Positions 15,931 through 17,642 of a stretch of DNA of 17,642 nucleotides are shown here, one piece after another; the stretch's first letter is position 1; every line of letters begins with the position of its first letter. The translations under genes were made by a program, and so were the position numbers. Location of the stretch: NCBI GenBank assembly GCA_963652335.1, contig CAVJSS010000014.1:1-17642 (forward strand). Direction: 5' to 3'. A model generated the notes under the pieces. It was not told where the DNA came from and did no database searches. It worked only from the letters and a program-made list of their open reading frames with translations. This DNA comes from UBA4951 sp963652335 (GTDB lineage: Bacteria > Bacillota_I > Bacilli_A > RFN20 > CAG-826).

Positions 15931-17117
15931 CACAAATTCCCTTTCAAAGCCTTATAGCAGTCTCTCGCGATCATGACTTCCTCATCGGTCGGGATAATGA
16001 CCACCTTGACTTTGGATTCGGCGGTGGACAAAACGGTTTCCTCGCCATGGACGTTGTTGGCTTCTTTGTCCCAAACGATGCCCAAAGCTTCGGAGACGCG
16101 GTCCAAGATCCTCTTGCGGTCAGAGACGGAATTCTCCCCGATGCCGCCAGAGAAAATGATCAGATCGCATCCGCCTAAACGAACGAAATATTGGCCGATA
16201 TAATCAGCGACCCTGCGAGCAAAGAGATCCTGGGCCAAGATGGCATGCTTATTGCCTTCCTTGGCGGCGGCTTCGACGTCACGGGAATCGTTGGAAACCC
16301 CGGAAACCCCAAGCAAACCGGATTTCTTGTTCAAAACGTTTTCGATCTCGGCGGCGGAAAGGCCTTCTTTCTCTTGCAAGAAAGTGACCAGAGAAGGATC
16401 GACGTCCCCGCTTCTGGTACCCATCATGATGCCGGCCAACGGGGTCATGCCCATCGAAGTGGCGACGGATTTGCCATCCTTGACCGCGCAAATGGAAGCG
16501 CCGGAGCCAAGATGGCAGACGATGATTTTCCTTGCGCCGTATTTGGAAGTTCCGATTTCGGAAAGATATTTATGGGAAGTGCCATGGAAACCATAACGCC
16601 TGGCATCGTATTTCTCGCTTAATTGATAAGGGATCGGATAGGTATAATCTTCCTCTTCCATCGTCCCATGGAAGGCGGTGTCGAATACGGCGACCTCGAT
16701 AGCGTTAGGCAAAGCTTTCTTAAAGGAATGATAGCCAACCAGATTAGCTGGGTTATGAAGCGGGGCAAGAGGTATCATCGATTCGATCTTCTTTTCGTTT
16801 TCGTCGGTGAAAAGGGCGGAATCCTTGAAGAATTTGCCACCCTGGGTGACGCGATGTCCGACGGATTCGATCTCATCCAAGGAAGAGACGATTCCCATCT
16901 CGATCAAAGCGTTCAAGACGAGGGAAACGCCTTTGACATGATCCAAGATAGGGAGGGTTTCGGTTTTCTTCTCGCCGTTGTACTTGATGGTGAAGATCGC
17001 ATCTTCGTGACCGATTCTTTCGATCAAACCGGAACAAATCACCTTTTCTTCCGGCATTTCGAACAATTTGTACTTGATGGATGAACTTCCGCAGTTCACC
17101 GCCATGCATTTAGACAT
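15930..17117 (-). CDS. ackA: Acetate kinase
   Basis: Interconverts acetyl phosphate and acetate with ATP formation, so it serves fermentative ATP production. The 395-residue protein matches the normal length. Motifs seen: VNCGSSSIKYKLF (7-19) with the N-terminal Asn, GHRVTQGG, FDTAFHGTM with the catalytic Asp, RRYGFHGTSH with the His, HLGSGAS, the phosphate-binding TRSGDVDP with the Arg, GGIGENS, and PTDEEVMIA near the end with the metal-binding Glu. The ATG at 17117 has AAGGAG 12 bases upstream, a rather long gap, and an in-frame stop lies just before it, so no earlier start exists. No phosphotransacetylase gene is nearby. It heads a two-gene unit with nrnA and is divergent from the MFS gene. 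Confidence 0.97.
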   Translation of the reverse strand: MSKCMAVNCGSSSIKYKLFEMPEEKVICSGLIERIGHEDAIFTIKYNGEKKTETLPILDHVKGVSLVLNALIEMGIVSSLDEIESVGHRVTQGGKFFKDSALFTDENEKKIESMIPLAPLHNPANLVGYHSFKKALPNAIEVAVFDTAFHGTMEEEDYTYPIPYQLSEKYDARRYGFHGTSHKYLSEIGTSKYGARKIIVCHLGSGASICAVKDGKSVATSMGMTPLAGIMMGTRSGDVDPSLVTFLQEKEGLSAAEIENVLNKKSGLLGVSGVSNDSRDVEAAAKEGNKHAILAQDLFARRVADYIGQYFVRLGGCDLIIFSGGIGENSVSDRKRILDRVSEALGIVWDKEANNVHGEETVLSTAESKVKVVIIPTDEEVMIARDCYKALKGNL

Positions 17118-17151
17118 ATTTTGGGTTAACTCCTTAATGAATACGCTAAAA

Positions 17152-17180
17152 AGTTTATGCTAAAGCCCTTACATTAACAA
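17152..17180 (-). promoter_or_regulatory. Candidate promoter of ackA-nrnA
   Basis: Minus-strand TTGTTA (17175-17180), a 17-nt spacer and TAAACT (17152-17157) match four of six consensus bases each. The predicted start near 17145 gives a leader of about 28 nt that contains the AAGGAG ribosome site. Confidence 0.45.
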
Positions 17181-17184
17181 CCTA

Positions 17185-17235
17185 TTTTCTTTAGAAAAGA
17201 AACCTCTTTCCGTTTTTTACGAACGTTTGGAAAGA
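17185..17235. promoter_or_regulatory. Inverted repeats between divergent ackA and MFS promoters
   Basis: TTTTCT-TT-AGAAAA (17185-17198) is a short palindrome. TCTTTCC (17205-17211) pairs with GGAAAGA (17229-17235), whose right arm covers the -35 box of the MFS promoter. Such positions suit an operator for the transporter gene, but no bound regulator can be named. Confidence 0.3.
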
Positions 17236-17254
17236 AAAAGTTTGGCTATATAAT
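17227..17254 (+). promoter_or_regulatory. MFS gene promoter, likely leaderless start
   Basis: TTGGAA (17227-17232), a 16-nt spacer and a perfect TATAAT (17249-17254) precede the ATG by only 6 nt (GTTGCT). The transcript start should fall on the A of the ATG at 17261. No ribosome site lies between. Confidence 0.6.
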
Positions 17255-17260
17255 GTTGCT

Positions 17261-17635
17261 ATGGAAAAAACCAAAGTCGAGGGTTCGCGCTTCCCTCACA
17301 AACTCAACATAAAGCGCACGATGCTTATCGGCTTCGCTTTCTTTGGAATTCTCCTTTTATGGCAGGTTTACGATTCTTATTGCTCGCGCATGCTTTCCGA
17401 GTTATTCGCCAAAGCGATCTATGACCTTCCGAAGGATGCGATTCCGACCAAAGCCCAGCAAGAAGGCGTCCAATATGTCGTTGGCTGCATCATGGCCCTT
17501 GATAACCTTGCGGCCCTCATCATGCTTCCGATATTCGGGAGGCTTTCAGATAAGGCCCATACCAGAATAGGCAAAAGGATGCCATTTATTAAAGAATTCC
17601 CTATTTTTACCTCTATAGGTTTTCAAATGTTATAG
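17261..17635 (+). pseudogene. MFS transporter gene (sugar type), cut after codon 109
   Basis: The first 109 codons match the start of a major facilitator transporter of the kind that carries sugars or sugar derivatives with a cation. A basic N terminus is followed by a first membrane segment (about 22-40, MLIGFAFFGILLLW), a periplasmic stretch, a second segment (about 72-92) and the cytoplasmic loop signature GRLSDKAHTRIGKRMPF. After Phe109 the reading leaves the family: the next codons come from the right inverted-repeat arm at 17588 and stop at 17633-17635 after 124 residues. Full proteins of this kind have about 12 segments and 420-470 residues. The gene is therefore broken by an inserted element, or the true continuation lies beyond an assembly break. 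It starts without a ribosome site behind a strong -10 box and is divergent from ackA. The substrate is unknown. Confidence 0.75.
17588..17620. repeat. Right arm of the 33-nt inverted repeat, inside the MFS gene
   Basis: The reverse complement of these bases matches 23-55 at 29 of 33 positions. The arm begins exactly where the MFS protein stops resembling its family, so it probably marks the end of an inserted element whose body continues to the right. Within it CCTAT (17600-17604) and ATAGG (17615-17619) form a smaller inverted pair. The A+T-rich bases to 17642 fit element DNA rather than a transporter. Confidence 0.6.
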
Positions 17636-17642
17636 CTTAGCT

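Noticed and set aside
16191..17084. Plus-strand frames of about 140-150 codons opposite ackA
   Set aside because: They lie wholly within an intact acetate kinase gene and show no recognisable motif or start signal.
317..17117. Use of the Mycoplasma code (TGA as Trp)
   Set aside because: TGA ends five intact genes at their expected lengths, and tryptophans in conserved motifs are written TGG.
1..17642. CRISPR arrays, tRNA or rRNA genes, toxin-antitoxin pairs or defence systems
   Set aside because: I looked on both strands and saw no regular repeat-spacer pattern, tRNA fold, rRNA segment or paired small genes. The decayed ATPase is the only accessory-type gene remnant seen.

Overview
This window looks like chromosomal DNA of a Bacilli-type (Firmicutes) bacterium with a compact genome, possibly an uncultured, Mollicutes- or Erysipelotrichia-related lineage. 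The reasons are the gene set (Firmicutes-type DnaB and DnaI primosome proteins, a DnaE with a worn-down PHP domain, NrnA, a T-box in front of thrS), tight or overlapping gene junctions, and A+T-rich spacers. TGA is a normal stop (it ends dnaB, polA, dnaE, nrnA and ackA), so the Mycoplasma/Spiroplasma code does not apply. The exact lineage cannot be read from this sequence alone.

Layout, left to right. Positions 1-275 hold no recognisable gene, but 23-55 is one arm of an imperfect inverted repeat whose other arm is at 17588-17620. thrS (317-2215, minus) is preceded by its own promoter and a T-box leader. pyk (2483-3937) and pfkA (3949-4914) form a minus-strand glycolytic pair. Positions 5123-5608 (plus) are the decayed, internally deleted remains of an AAA-family ATPase gene. 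dnaB (5719-6957) and dnaI (6959-7870) are a plus-strand primosome pair, and dnaI meets the minus-strand block head-on so tightly that both stops share one CTAG. The minus-strand block, in transcription order, is dnaE (11863-14880), polA (9261-11861) and a mutM-coaE fusion (7867-9255). Upstream of it, behind a terminator, lies ackA-nrnA (14941-17117). At the right edge an MFS transporter gene (from 17261, plus) is cut at codon 109, exactly where the right inverted-repeat arm begins.

The genes fall into a DNA replication and repair group (dnaB, dnaI, dnaE, polA, mutM), a central carbon group (pfkA, pyk, ackA, probably a sugar transporter), coaE, nrnA and thrS. From memory, the same genes occur in nearly the same order over a much longer stretch of the Bacillus subtilis chromosome (ackA, nrnA, dnaE, pfkA, pyk, polA, mutM, coaE, dnaB-dnaI, thrS). 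The window therefore looks like a condensed version of that ancestral region with dnaB-dnaI flipped and pfkA-pyk moved.

I see no clearly new multi-gene system. The points most worth checking are: a DnaI whose ATPase motifs are eroded; three genes (dnaB, dnaE and the MFS gene) whose -10 box sits 6-7 nt before the ATG with no ribosome binding site, suggesting leaderless mRNAs; a seamless Fpg-CoaE fusion; active-site substitutions in phosphofructokinase; the ATPase gene relic; and the inverted repeats at both window ends.
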